From positions 372,001 through 436,000 of the forward strand of contig NZ_JQMP01000001.1 in assembly GCF_000744775.1 (NCBI RefSeq): 64,000 bases of DNA, read 5' to 3'. The stretch is from Thermorudis peleae (GTDB lineage Bacteria > Chloroflexota > Chloroflexia > Thermomicrobiales > Thermomicrobiaceae). The notes under the pieces were generated by a model, which was not told the origin of the DNA, made no database searches, and saw only the letters and a program-made list of their open reading frames with translations. Made by a program: the position numbers and the translations under genes. Position 1 is the first letter of the stretch. Each line of letters begins with the position of its first letter. Of this stretch, positions 42,609-51,287 are shown piece after piece.

Positions 42609-44081
42609 ATGGAGGCTGATCTCGAAGTTATTTGGCACTTTACCCAGCAACGGGTCCTCGTGATCGGCGACGTTATGCTCGATAGCTATCTTGATGGAAC
42701 AGCCGAACGCCTCTGTCGTGAAGCCCCCGTGCCAGTCGTACGCACCCAAACAGTGCGGCATCTTCCAGGCGGGGCAGCTAACGCCGCGGTCAACGCACGC
42801 GCTCTTGGAGCACGCGTTATGCTTGTCGGACTCGTTGGCTCCGATGCGGCTAGTCTTCACCTCCGCGCTGCTCTCCGTGAGCGTGGCATCGATGACGGCT
42901 GGCTTGTCGAACATCGCGCATTGAGCACATTGCAAAAACTACGGGTACGCGCTGCTGGTCAGTTACTCGTTCGCATCGATGACGGGTGTACTGAACCGGA
43001 TCCAGAAAGCCAGCAGCAATTGATTGACCAGATCCTGAATGGGCTCACGAACTGTGACGCGGTTATTCTCTCGGACTATGGCTACGGCGTGCTAAGCGAT
43101 CCGGTACTGCAGCGCATCAGTGAAGTGCTGCGTTTCCGTCCATGCCCCATTGTGATTGATACGAAGCTGCCGCACCGCTTCGCCCATGTTCCGGCAACCG
43201 TGGTTACGCCAAGCCACCTCGACCTGCAACGTACGGCATCCGATGATCTCGGGCATGATCTAACAGCGATTGAGCAGCGCGGCCGATTGTTGCTCAAGCA
43301 ACTTCGCGCATCCTACCTAGCCATTACTCTTGCCCACAACGGGGTTTTGCTTCTGAATCAGGACGGCCAGGCCCAACACTACCGCGCTCGTGCAGTAACG
43401 GCGACGAGCAGCATTGGCGCTGGTGATGTCTTTACGGCAACGCTCGCACTGGGGCTGGCCGCTGGCGCTTCATGCGAACAAGCGGTGCGGCTCGGCATGC
43501 TCGCTGCCGAGTTGGCCATCCGTCGTGCTGATACCGTGACAATCGACCGTCCAACATTGCTTCGGGCCTTTTGCCAACCCGAACATCGCCCGCAACTGCC
43601 TGGCCCACTGTCAGTGCGGGCTGCTCAAGCGTGGGTTGAAACCGCGCGGGAGTCGGGACGTCGTATTACGCTCCTCGCTGGAAGTTTTGCGCAGATCGGC
43701 TGGGACGACGTCCGTGCTTTACGGCAATACGTAGAGCCAGACAGTGCACTGCTTGCTGCTGTATGGAGTGACGAGGCGCTTGCTCAGCGTACTGGCACGC
43801 CAGTATCTCATGCCTCCGAACTCGATCGAGCGACGCTTGCTGCAGCGCTGCTACCTGTAGACACCGTCGTGGTTTGTCCCGAGCCCTCAGCTGCTACTTT
43901 GCTTCGCACGCTCCGCCCCCACCGCTTCATCGTGCCAGCATCATGGCCGAGTTCACTGCACGACTGGGATGAACAACGAGTTGTTAATGAACTTGGCATT
44001 CTGGTTGTGCGATTACCACAACCCCGCGTACCTCAGCACGCTCCCAAATCTTCGACGATCGTTGAAGGCAACGGCGTATGA
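42609..44081 (+). CDS. HldE-like heptose kinase with degenerate adenylyltransferase domain
   Basis: 490 residues. Residues 1-325 are a PfkB-type heptokinase: 'GDVMLDSYLDGTAERLCREAPVPVV' (in pieces), 'PGGAANAAVNARALGARVMLVGLVGSD' and the catalytic 'SSIGAGDVFTATLALGLAAG'. Residues 335-490 align in order with the HldE nucleotidyltransferase domain ('LSVRAAQAWVETARESGRRITLLAGSF', '...VWSDEALAQ', 'DRATLAAALLPVDTVVV', 'LLRTLRPHRFIV', 'SSTIVE'), but where active enzymes have GxFDxxHxGH this one reads GSFAQIGWDD (359-367), so both histidines are gone. Kinase likely active; adenylyl transfer very unlikely. Confidence 0.85.
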   Translation: MEADLEVIWHFTQQRVLVIGDVMLDSYLDGTAERLCREAPVPVVRTQTVRHLPGGAANAAVNARALGARVMLVGLVGSDAASLHLRAALRERGIDDGWLVEHRALSTLQKLRVRAAGQLLVRIDDGCTEPDPESQQQLIDQILNGLTNCDAVILSDYGYGVLSDPVLQRISEVLRFRPCPIVIDTKLPHRFAHVPATVVTPSHLDLQRTASDDLGHDLTAIEQRGRLLLKQLRASYLAITLAHNGVLLLNQDGQAQHYRARAVTATSSIGAGDVFTATLALGLAAGASCEQAVRLGMLAAELAIRRADTVTIDRPTLLRAFCQPEHRPQLPGPLSVRAAQAWVETARESGRRITLLAGSFAQIGWDDVRALRQYVEPDSALLAAVWSDEALAQRTGTPVSHASELDRATLAAALLPVDTVVVCPEPSAATLLRTLRPHRFIVPASWPSSLHDWDEQRVVNELGILVVRLPQPRVPQHAPKSSTIVEGNGV

Positions 44082-45187
44082 CGTGGCATACGACATGGAC
44101 ATCAGTTAAGCGGCTGTTATTTGTTCGGCTCGACAATCTTGGTGACGTCTTGCTGATGACTCCGGCCTTTCGTGCTGTTCGTCGGGCACTGCCCGACGCC
44201 TATCTTGCCCTGTTGGCAAGTCCGGTTGGAGCACAGGTCGGACGACTTAACCCTGATCTCGACGAAGTGATTGTCTATCAGGCCCCCTGGGTAGATCCAT
44301 GGCAACAACTCCCACACGATCCCGAGCGGGAACGCGCGATGATCGAGGAACTGCGAACGCGCCGGTTTGACGCCGCAATAATTTTTACCTCTGAGCGACA
44401 GAGTCCGTTGCCAGCAGCGTATCTCTGCTATCTGGCTGGCATACCACTACGTCTCGGTGCGACGAGTGACGGTGCTGGTTCCCTGCTTACGACACGTCAC
44501 CGTCCACCAACGCAGCGCATCCATGAAGTCGAACGCGCGCTCGATCTTGTTGGCAGTGTCGGCTTCGCGACAGCTGAGCGTTCGCTAGTTCTGCAGGTCC
44601 CGCCTGCAGCTCATCGGACTGTTGCTGCGCGCTTGGCGCAGGTTGGCGCAGCATCGTCTCCTCTCGTGATCGTCCATCCTGGCTGCAGCATGCCTGCACG
44701 TACGTATCCAGCGTCGCATTACGTTGATGTTATCGAATTGCTCCTGCAGCGTTATCCTGGGTGGATCGTGATTACCGGATCTGATGCTGAACAATCGCTG
44801 GTTGAGAGCGTCTACGCCCAGCTCTCGCCGGGCTCGAAGGCACGGGCCTTGCCCTGGGCGGGGCTACTCACCTTCCCAGAATTGTGTGCATTGATCGCTC
44901 GCGCGCAGCTTGTAATCACAAACAACACCGGCCCAGCGCACATTGCTGCTGCGGTTGGCACGCCGGTCATTGTGATCTTTGCCCTAACGAATCCGCCAGA
45001 ACAGTGGCATCCCTGGGGTATCCCGTATCAATTGCTCTTTCAGGATGTGCCATGTCGCCTCTGCTATGCCCGTATCTGTCCTGTTGATCATGCTTGTATC
45101 CGTCGTGTTACGCCAGAGCAAGTGGTTGAATCAGCACTCCACATGCTTGCTATGAGCAGAGTGGAAGGCACAGGAAATGGGGCATAG
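44078..45187 (+). CDS. GT9 glycosyltransferase, tandem copy 1
   Basis: 369 residues. 'KRLLFVRLDNLGDVLLMTPAFRAVRRALPDA' (in pieces) opens the GT9/GT-B fold; 'VIVHPGCSMPARTYPASHYVDVIELLL' and 'LVITNNTGPAHIAAAVGTPVIVIF' form the donor site. C-terminal cysteines C-x2-C-x4-C-x5-C (CRLCYARICPVDHAC). Closely related in layout to the next gene, including the shared 'DAAIIFTS' and 'YLAGIPLR' segments, so the pair arose by duplication. Overlaps the hldE-like stop by four bases. Confidence 0.88.
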   Translation: MTWHTTWTSVKRLLFVRLDNLGDVLLMTPAFRAVRRALPDAYLALLASPVGAQVGRLNPDLDEVIVYQAPWVDPWQQLPHDPERERAMIEELRTRRFDAAIIFTSERQSPLPAAYLCYLAGIPLRLGATSDGAGSLLTTRHRPPTQRIHEVERALDLVGSVGFATAERSLVLQVPPAAHRTVAARLAQVGAASSPLVIVHPGCSMPARTYPASHYVDVIELLLQRYPGWIVITGSDAEQSLVESVYAQLSPGSKARALPWAGLLTFPELCALIARAQLVITNNTGPAHIAAAVGTPVIVIFALTNPPEQWHPWGIPYQLLFQDVPCRLCYARICPVDHACIRRVTPEQVVESALHMLAMSRVEGTGNGA

Positions 45188-46316
45188 TAGGCCATCGTCG
45201 CCATGGCAGACCATTTCCAGGCTGCTTGTTGTCCGGCTCGATAACATGGGTGATGTCGTGCTACTGTCGCCGGCGCTGCGGGCGCTGAAAGCCGCTCTGC
45301 CCCACGTGTCGATTACGCTCCTTGCTAGTCCAGCAGGACAACACGCAGCGGCGCTTCTGCCATGGATTAATGATGTGATCGTTTGGCGTGCTGTGTGGCA
45401 GGATGTTGGCGGCTCTCTCCCATTTGATCCTTGGCGCGAACGTGTACTCATCGCCAATCTCGCCCAGCAACAGTTTGACGCTGCAATCATCTTCACATCC
45501 TTTAGCCAAACAGCGCATGTGCCCGGGTATGTTTGCTATCTCGCGGGCATTCCCTTGCGCGCTGGTATGGTCAAGGAATTTGGCGGAAGCGTACTCACGA
45601 CGGAGATCCGGCACGAGCCAGATTGTCAGCATCAAGCGGAACGCAACATCCGTCTGGTTGAACATCTCGGGTTTCCAGTGGTTGATCGACGCCTGGAGGT
45701 ACGCATTACCCCCACAGGCATGACTGAGGCTCACAACCTCCTTGCACATTTCGGCCTCACCCGTAGGACGCCATACGTCTTGATACACCCTGGAGCGAGT
45801 TGCCAAGCGCGGCGCTATCCTCCCCATCGCTTTGCCATTGTGATCGAGGAACTGATTCGCCTTGGTCTACCAGTTGTAATCACTGGAACTGAGCGTGAGC
45901 GCAGTTTTATTGAGCCACTGCTCGCAAACCAGCGCAGCGGCGTCTACCCGATCATTGGGCAGACCAGCTTACCAGCCTTTGCAGCATTGATCGACTCAGC
46001 TGCCGTCGTTGTTTGCGGTAATACATTGCCGCTGCACTTGGCTGATGCGCTCGGCACACCCGTTGTTGCCCTCTACTCCGGCACCGATCTCGAGGTGCAA
46101 TGGGCTCCTCGGTTTACGCCACATCGCATCTTACGCCGGCCGACCCCCTGCACCCCGTGTTACCGCTTCACGTGTGCCTTTGGTGACGAGCAACCCTGTC
46201 TCGACATCGACCCAGCAACAGTCGTTGAAGCAATCTCTTCGTTGCTTGATATGCCGCCAACAACGGCTGAGCCATGGTCGCCCGAGAGGGGGGATCATGC
46301 ACGCGCTTCTCAATAA
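45177..46316 (+). CDS. GT9 glycosyltransferase, tandem copy 2
   Basis: 379 residues. 'SRLLVVRLDNMGDVVLLSPALRALKAALPH' (in pieces), 'VLIHPGASCQARRYPPHRFAIVIEELI' and 'AVVVCGNTLPLHLADALGTPVVALYSGTD'. In this copy the donor-site motif usually read as N-x-T-G-P-x-H is GNTLPLHL, a change at the Gly-Pro pair. C-terminal cysteines are CTPCYRFTCAFGDEQPC. Overlaps copy 1 by 11 bases. Confidence 0.87.
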   Translation: MGHSRPSSPWQTISRLLVVRLDNMGDVVLLSPALRALKAALPHVSITLLASPAGQHAAALLPWINDVIVWRAVWQDVGGSLPFDPWRERVLIANLAQQQFDAAIIFTSFSQTAHVPGYVCYLAGIPLRAGMVKEFGGSVLTTEIRHEPDCQHQAERNIRLVEHLGFPVVDRRLEVRITPTGMTEAHNLLAHFGLTRRTPYVLIHPGASCQARRYPPHRFAIVIEELIRLGLPVVITGTERERSFIEPLLANQRSGVYPIIGQTSLPAFAALIDSAAVVVCGNTLPLHLADALGTPVVALYSGTDLEVQWAPRFTPHRILRRPTPCTPCYRFTCAFGDEQPCLDIDPATVVEAISSLLDMPPTTAEPWSPERGDHARASQ

Positions 46317-47370
46317 TCGGTCGACGGTTCGGCGCATTGCGGTTCTCCGTGCATTGCACCTCGGCGATCTTTTGCTGGCAGTACCAGCCTTTCGCTCCTT
46401 GCGGGCCGGTTTTCCGCAGGCTGAGATTACATTGATCAGCTTGCCCTGGGCCGAAAGCTTTGTACGGCGTTTCCATCGCTATCTCGACCGCTTCGTCTGC
46501 TTCGAAGGATTCCCAGGAATTAGCGAAGTTGCAGTAGTTCCAGAGCGGGTTGCCGCATTCCTCGCCGCACAGCAAGGATATGGCTACGACCTCGTGATCC
46601 AGCTGCACGGCAACGGGCAGGCAAGTAATCCCTGTGCGCTTGCGCTTGGCGGGACAATCACCGCTGGCTATTTTGTTGGCGAACCGCCCCAGGGCTTGAC
46701 GATTGCCTTACCCTATCCTGCTTATCTTCATGAAATCCATCGCAATCTTGGCCTTATGCGTGCGCTTGGTTGCCCCGACTGCGGCGACAACCTGGAGTTC
46801 CCACTCAGTGACGAAGACAGGGCTGAAGCTCAAGCATTGCTTGCGCCACTTGCCAGCCGGCCACGCCCGTGGATTGGTCTCCACCCAGGCGCACGGCCAC
46901 CGGCACGCCGTTGGCCTATTGAGCGCTTCGCTACGGTTGCCAATGGCTTACGAGAGCGGTTTCAAGCACAGCTCGTTATTACTGGCTCATTGGATGAGAT
47001 GGCGTTGGCACAAGAACTCGCTAGCCAGATCAGGGGAGAGCCACTCGTCCTGGCTGGGCAAACCAGCCTTGGCGGGCTGGCAGCGGTGCTCGCCAGTCTT
47101 GACCTCTTCATCAGCAACGATACTGGCCCCGCTCATATCGCTGTTGCTGTGAAGACCCCAAGCATAACGCTCTTTGGTCCAGCCGATGTTCGACGCTGGG
47201 CACCGCTCGATCGTCAGCGGCATCCGATCCTGCATCATCCTTTACCGTGCAGCCCATGTGCGTACTGGGAATGTCCAATCGACCATCGATGCCTGCGTGC
47301 GATTTCCGCTGAGGCCGTGCTTGCCAAGGCTGAGCAGCTGTTGACAGGAGTGCAGTCATGCGCCAGTTAA
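46297..47370 (+). CDS. GT9 glycosyltransferase, third in tandem
   Basis: 357 residues from the ATG at 46297 (GAGGGGGGATC upstream); the frame extends back to 46009 inside the previous gene without homology. 'RRIAVLRALHLGDLLLAVPAFRSLRAGFPQAEITLI' (in pieces), 'IGLHPGARPPARRWPIERFATVANGL' and 'LFISNDTGPAHIAVAVKTPSITLFGP'. C-terminal cysteines CSPCAYWECPIDHRC. Its best match within the window is the minus-strand GT9 at 38760, not its tandem neighbours. Confidence 0.88.
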   Translation: MHALLNNRSTVRRIAVLRALHLGDLLLAVPAFRSLRAGFPQAEITLISLPWAESFVRRFHRYLDRFVCFEGFPGISEVAVVPERVAAFLAAQQGYGYDLVIQLHGNGQASNPCALALGGTITAGYFVGEPPQGLTIALPYPAYLHEIHRNLGLMRALGCPDCGDNLEFPLSDEDRAEAQALLAPLASRPRPWIGLHPGARPPARRWPIERFATVANGLRERFQAQLVITGSLDEMALAQELASQIRGEPLVLAGQTSLGGLAAVLASLDLFISNDTGPAHIAVAVKTPSITLFGPADVRRWAPLDRQRHPILHHPLPCSPCAYWECPIDHRCLRAISAEAVLAKAEQLLTGVQSCAS

Positions 47371-48302
47371 ATGTGTTAACATGGCACGTCCACGGCAGCT
47401 ATCTCAACGCCCTCGTCCGAGTACCACACCAGTGGTATTTGCCAGTCAAACCGGGCCGGCCTGAGGGCTATGGCGGGCGTGGCCATACATTCGACCTTCC
47501 AGACAATGTCACCGAGATACCGGCGGAAGCGGTACCAACGCTGAACCTCGATGTCATCATCTTCCAGTCAGAGAAGAATTATCGCTATGACCAGTATGAG
47601 GTGCTGAGTCCAGCTCAGCAGCGATTGCCACGGATTTATCTCGAGCACAATGTGCCACGCCCTGATGCAGTGCATACACGTCACCCGGTCGACGATCCGA
47701 ATGTGTTGCTCGTACACGTTACGCATTACAACCAGCTCATGTGGGACAACGGGCGGACGCCCACGATGGTCATTGAACACGCGGTTGCCATCGACCCGAC
47801 AGTGCGCTACATTGGCGATCTCGACCGCGGCGTGACTGTTGCCAACAACATGCAGCGACGCCCACGTATTGCCGGGTTCGATATCTTCCTGGCGGCACGC
47901 GAGCAGGTTCCGCTCGATGCTGTGGGAATGGGCACTGAAGAATTTGGCGGGCTCGGCGATATCCCCTATCGCGAACTCCATCACTGGCTCTCGCACTATC
48001 GCTTCTTATTCAGCCCTATGCGTTATACCAGCTTACCGCTTGCAGTCGTCGAGGCGATGACCATTGGCATGCCAGTCGTGGCACTAGCGACGACGGCACT
48101 CCCTTCAGTCATTGAAGACGGCTGTAATGGATTCATTTCGTGCGATGTTCCCGCTTTGCTCGATCGCATGCGTTTTCTGCTCGATCACCCTGGCGAAGCC
48201 CGACGACTTGGCGAGAGCGCCCGCGCAACAGCACAAGAGCGCTTTAGCCTCGAGCGGTTTGTGCAGGATTGGCAGCGAGCCCTTGCACTGGTGACACAGT
48301 AA
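47358..48302 (+). CDS. Glycosyltransferase, GT4-like (short)
   Basis: 314 residues, shorter than usual GT4 enzymes. Opens 'RQLNVLTWHVHGSYLNALVRVPHQWYLPVK' (in pieces), unlike the standard G-G-x-x-x-x motif, with the donor-site part intact: 'RFLFSPMRYTSLPLAVVEAMTIGMPVVALATTALPSVIEDGCNGF' (in pieces). The glutamate of VVEAMTIGMPV takes the place of the E-x7-E motif. Overlaps the previous gene by 13 bases. Probably adds a sugar to the same glycan. Confidence 0.78.
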   Translation: MRQLNVLTWHVHGSYLNALVRVPHQWYLPVKPGRPEGYGGRGHTFDLPDNVTEIPAEAVPTLNLDVIIFQSEKNYRYDQYEVLSPAQQRLPRIYLEHNVPRPDAVHTRHPVDDPNVLLVHVTHYNQLMWDNGRTPTMVIEHAVAIDPTVRYIGDLDRGVTVANNMQRRPRIAGFDIFLAAREQVPLDAVGMGTEEFGGLGDIPYRELHHWLSHYRFLFSPMRYTSLPLAVVEAMTIGMPVVALATTALPSVIEDGCNGFISCDVPALLDRMRFLLDHPGEARRLGESARATAQERFSLERFVQDWQRALALVTQ

Positions 48303-48321
48303 GTTAGGAGGGGCATGAACG

Positions 48322-49605
48322 ATGGGGCAATCACCACGCCGACGCATCGCCTTCATTAGTGAGCACGCAAGCCCCGTTGCCGCACTTGGTGGTGAGGATG
48401 CTGGTGGACAGAACGTCTACGTGGGCGAATTAAGCCGCCGACTCGCCCAGCTGGGGTATGCGGTCGACATCTTTACACGCCGTAGTCATGTCGCGCTGCC
48501 GACAGTGCTTGACTGGATGCCTGGCGTACGTGTGATTCACCTCCCGGCTGGCCCAATGACACCGATGCCGAAGGATATGTTATGGCCCTATATGCCGGAC
48601 TTCTTTCGGAGCTTGCGCACATGGTTTGCCAATCCAGCGCTGCACTACGATCTTGTCCACGGCCATTTCTGGATGTCTGGCTGGGTCGCAGCCGCCTGTA
48701 AACAGACATTTGGTCTTCCAGTTGTGCAGACGTTTCATGCACTCGGCGTAACCAAACGGCGCTTCCTTGGCGATGCGGACCCAAGCCCTCCTGATCGAAT
48801 CGCTGTTGAGCGGGCAATCATTACCCAAGTAGATTATGTCGTCGCCCAATGTCCGAGCGAGCGCGACGAGCTCATCACCGATTACAATGCTGATCCTCAG
48901 CGCATTGCACTGGTACCTGGTGGGGTCGATATCACCCGCTTTACCCCCCATGATCAGCGGGCTGCTCGCCAGCGCCTCGGCCTTGATCCCGACCGACCAG
49001 TCGTGATCTATGTCGGGCGCATGCTGCCTCGTAAGGACGTGCGTAATGTGGTGTATGCGCTGGCACGGCTGCGCGAATACGGCGTGTGGCCAGTAACGCT
49101 CATGCTTGTTGGTGGCGAGACGCCCGAACCAGACCCTGTCAGAACACCGGAAATCGGAGTGTTGCAGCAACTGGTAGCCGACCTCGGGCTTACTGATGCG
49201 GTTCTGTTCACCGGTCATCGGCAACCAGATGAATTGCCCTGGTACTACAGTGCCGGGGACGTTGCCGTAACCACGCCTTGGTATGAGCCGTTTGGCCTGA
49301 CACCGCTTGAAGCAATGGCTTGTGGTCGCCCCGTCGTCGGATCGGATGTCGGCGGTATTCGCTTTACCATCGAAGATGGGGTAACGGGGTTTCTTGTCCC
49401 ACCGCGTGATCCAGAGCGCTTGGCAGGGTGCCTCGCATTCTTGCTCACGCACCCCGATAGAGCTCGCACAATGGGGCACGCCGCTCGTGCCCGAGTTGAG
49501 CAGCATTTTTCGTGGGAACTCACCGCTGCCCGGACTGCCGAGTTGTATGAGCGAACGATTGCCGAACGACGGGCCACGCTTGTCGCGCAGCTACGCAGCG
49601 GCTAA
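48322..49605 (+). CDS. Glycosyltransferase family 4 (sucrose-phosphate synthase/MshA-like)
   Basis: 427 residues. 'ALGGEDAGGQNVYVGELSRRLAQLGYAVDIFTRR' (in pieces) contains GGQNVYV, seen in sucrose synthase-type and MshA-type retaining enzymes. Donor-site 'YVGRMLPRKDVRNVVYAL' and 'PWYEPFGLTPLEAMACGRPVVGSDVGGI' carry the E-x7-E motif. AGGAGGGG lies upstream of the ATG. Membership of the glycan run makes a polysaccharide role likelier than sucrose or mycothiol synthesis. Confidence 0.88.
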   Translation: MGQSPRRRIAFISEHASPVAALGGEDAGGQNVYVGELSRRLAQLGYAVDIFTRRSHVALPTVLDWMPGVRVIHLPAGPMTPMPKDMLWPYMPDFFRSLRTWFANPALHYDLVHGHFWMSGWVAAACKQTFGLPVVQTFHALGVTKRRFLGDADPSPPDRIAVERAIITQVDYVVAQCPSERDELITDYNADPQRIALVPGGVDITRFTPHDQRAARQRLGLDPDRPVVIYVGRMLPRKDVRNVVYALARLREYGVWPVTLMLVGGETPEPDPVRTPEIGVLQQLVADLGLTDAVLFTGHRQPDELPWYYSAGDVAVTTPWYEPFGLTPLEAMACGRPVVGSDVGGIRFTIEDGVTGFLVPPRDPERLAGCLAFLLTHPDRARTMGHAARARVEQHFSWELTAARTAELYERTIAERRATLVAQLRSG

Positions 49606-49655
49606 ACATCAACGCTCTTACTGACTTCAACGGAAGGGGAGAAGCAGGATCACAC

Positions 49656-50510
49656 ATGGCACTTGTCGATGTCCTGATTCCAACTTACCGACGGAAGACC
49701 GGTTTAGCACTTGTTCTCGCAAGTCTGGTGAACCAGACGTTTCAGGACTTTACTGTCACAGTTTCGAGCCAGACTGAGGCTGAGGATGACTATCTTGAGA
49801 GCCCAGAAATCCGTACCCTCGTTCAACTCTTGCGCTTACGCGGCCACACAGTCCGATTGTTACGCCACTGGCCGCGACACGGCATGGCTGAGCATCGGCA
49901 GTTTCTGCTCGAACAGAGCCAGGCACCATACGTGCATTTTCTTGATGATGACGTGGTACTTGAGCCAGAAGTTATGGAGCGAATGCTCCAGGTCATTCAG
50001 CGTGAAGAGTGTGGATTTGTCGGCTGTGCAGCAATTGGGTTGGAATTTATCAATGATGTTCGGCCACACGAACTTGCATGGTTTGAGCCGTGGGATGGAC
50101 CGGTTCAACCAGAGCGCTGGACGCCCGAGACCATTCCATGGGAACGGCATAAAGTCAACAATGCTGCCAATGCTTTGCATCTTGCCCAACGATATTGTCG
50201 CGATGGCCAAGTAATCCGCTATAAAGTCGCATGGGTTGGTGGGGCAAACGTTCTCTATGATCGGGCGAAGTTGCTTGAAGTCGGAGGGTTTTCTTGGTGG
50301 CCGCTCTTGCCAGTTGAGCATGCTGGCGAAGAAGTATTGGCGCAGTTTTTGCTCATTCAGCGGTACGGTGGATGCGGCATCCTGCCGAGTGGAACATACC
50401 ATCTGGGCATGCCAACAACGATTCTGAACCGAGAACATAACGCTACCGACCTCTTTGCCCAGCTTATAACCCAGCTTGATCACACTGCGGACAACGAACA
50501 GAAAGGATGA
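49656..50510 (+). CDS. Glycosyltransferase family 2
   Basis: 284 residues. 'VDVLIPTYRRKTGLALVLASLVNQTFQDF' (in pieces) and the metal-binding 'YVHFLDDDVVLEPEVMERML' are GT2 (GT-A) motifs; 'VGGANVLYDRAKLLEVGGF' is the acceptor-side loop. No membrane helices, so it acts at the cytoplasmic face on a lipid-linked or nucleotide-linked acceptor. Confidence 0.87.
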   Translation: MALVDVLIPTYRRKTGLALVLASLVNQTFQDFTVTVSSQTEAEDDYLESPEIRTLVQLLRLRGHTVRLLRHWPRHGMAEHRQFLLEQSQAPYVHFLDDDVVLEPEVMERMLQVIQREECGFVGCAAIGLEFINDVRPHELAWFEPWDGPVQPERWTPETIPWERHKVNNAANALHLAQRYCRDGQVIRYKVAWVGGANVLYDRAKLLEVGGFSWWPLLPVEHAGEEVLAQFLLIQRYGGCGILPSGTYHLGMPTTILNREHNATDLFAQLITQLDHTADNEQKG

Positions 50511-50512
50511 GC

Positions 50513-51265
50513 ATGATCATGATGGAAGGTACCGGAGCAACTGAACCTGTTCTCCTGGTGACTGGGGCAGCCAGTGGACTAGGAAAGGCGATCATGGAGC
50601 TTTTTGCTGATGATGGCTATGCTGTTGTCGGCCTCGACCGGCAGGTCACAACGCTACAGACTGTTGTTGACTCATTACGCAATCGGGGCGCAATAGCAAT
50701 CGCCCTCCCGGCCGACGTTAGCCGGGAACAGGATGTCTTTGCGAGTGTACAACAAGTCCAACAACGCTTTGGGCGTCTCGATGTGGTCGTGAATAGCGCT
50801 GGCATCGACGTCACGGCGCCCATAGAGGATCTCGCAGTAGCTGACTGGGACCGCGTGATTGCCGTCAATCTCCGCGGTCCCTTTCTCCTTGCCAAGGCCG
50901 TCTTCTCAATCATGCGTGAACAAGGCGGCGGCCATATCGTCAATATCGCCTCAACGGCAGCATTGCGAGCTTGGGCTCATGCCACAGCCTACCATGCATC
51001 GAAGTGGGGACTACTTGGCTTTAGCCGCGGGCTAGGCGTTGAGGGACGTCCTTACGGTATCCGCGTCACTACAGTCATCCCTGGTGGTATGCGCACAGCA
51101 TTCTTCGACCGCTTCCTAGAACAAGGTATTCCCCTTCCTGATCCACGAACATTGCAGGAACCTGAAGCTGTGGCCCGCGTGGTGCTCTGGGCCGTTAAGC
51201 AGCCTTCTGGTTCCGTTGTCCAGGAGGTGCTTGTCACTCCGCTTCACGAAACGAGCTGGCCGTAA
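50513..51265 (+). CDS. Short-chain dehydrogenase at the end of the glycan cluster
   Basis: About 250 residues; I use the ATG at 50513, six bases after AAAGG, though an ATG at 50507 overlaps the previous stop. Classical SDR: 'LLVTGAASGLGKAIMELFADDGY', Asp in 'VVGLDRQVT' indicating NAD(H), 'NSAGIDVTA', 'NIASTAALR', and 'AYHASKWGLLGFSRGLG' with Tyr and Lys. May modify a sugar, or may be unrelated to the cluster. Confidence 0.87.
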   Translation: MIMMEGTGATEPVLLVTGAASGLGKAIMELFADDGYAVVGLDRQVTTLQTVVDSLRNRGAIAIALPADVSREQDVFASVQQVQQRFGRLDVVVNSAGIDVTAPIEDLAVADWDRVIAVNLRGPFLLAKAVFSIMREQGGGHIVNIASTAALRAWAHATAYHASKWGLLGFSRGLGVEGRPYGIRVTTVIPGGMRTAFFDRFLEQGIPLPDPRTLQEPEAVARVVLWAVKQPSGSVVQEVLVTPLHETSWP

Positions 51266-51287
51266 GGCTTAGTACTCAGTCCACCTG

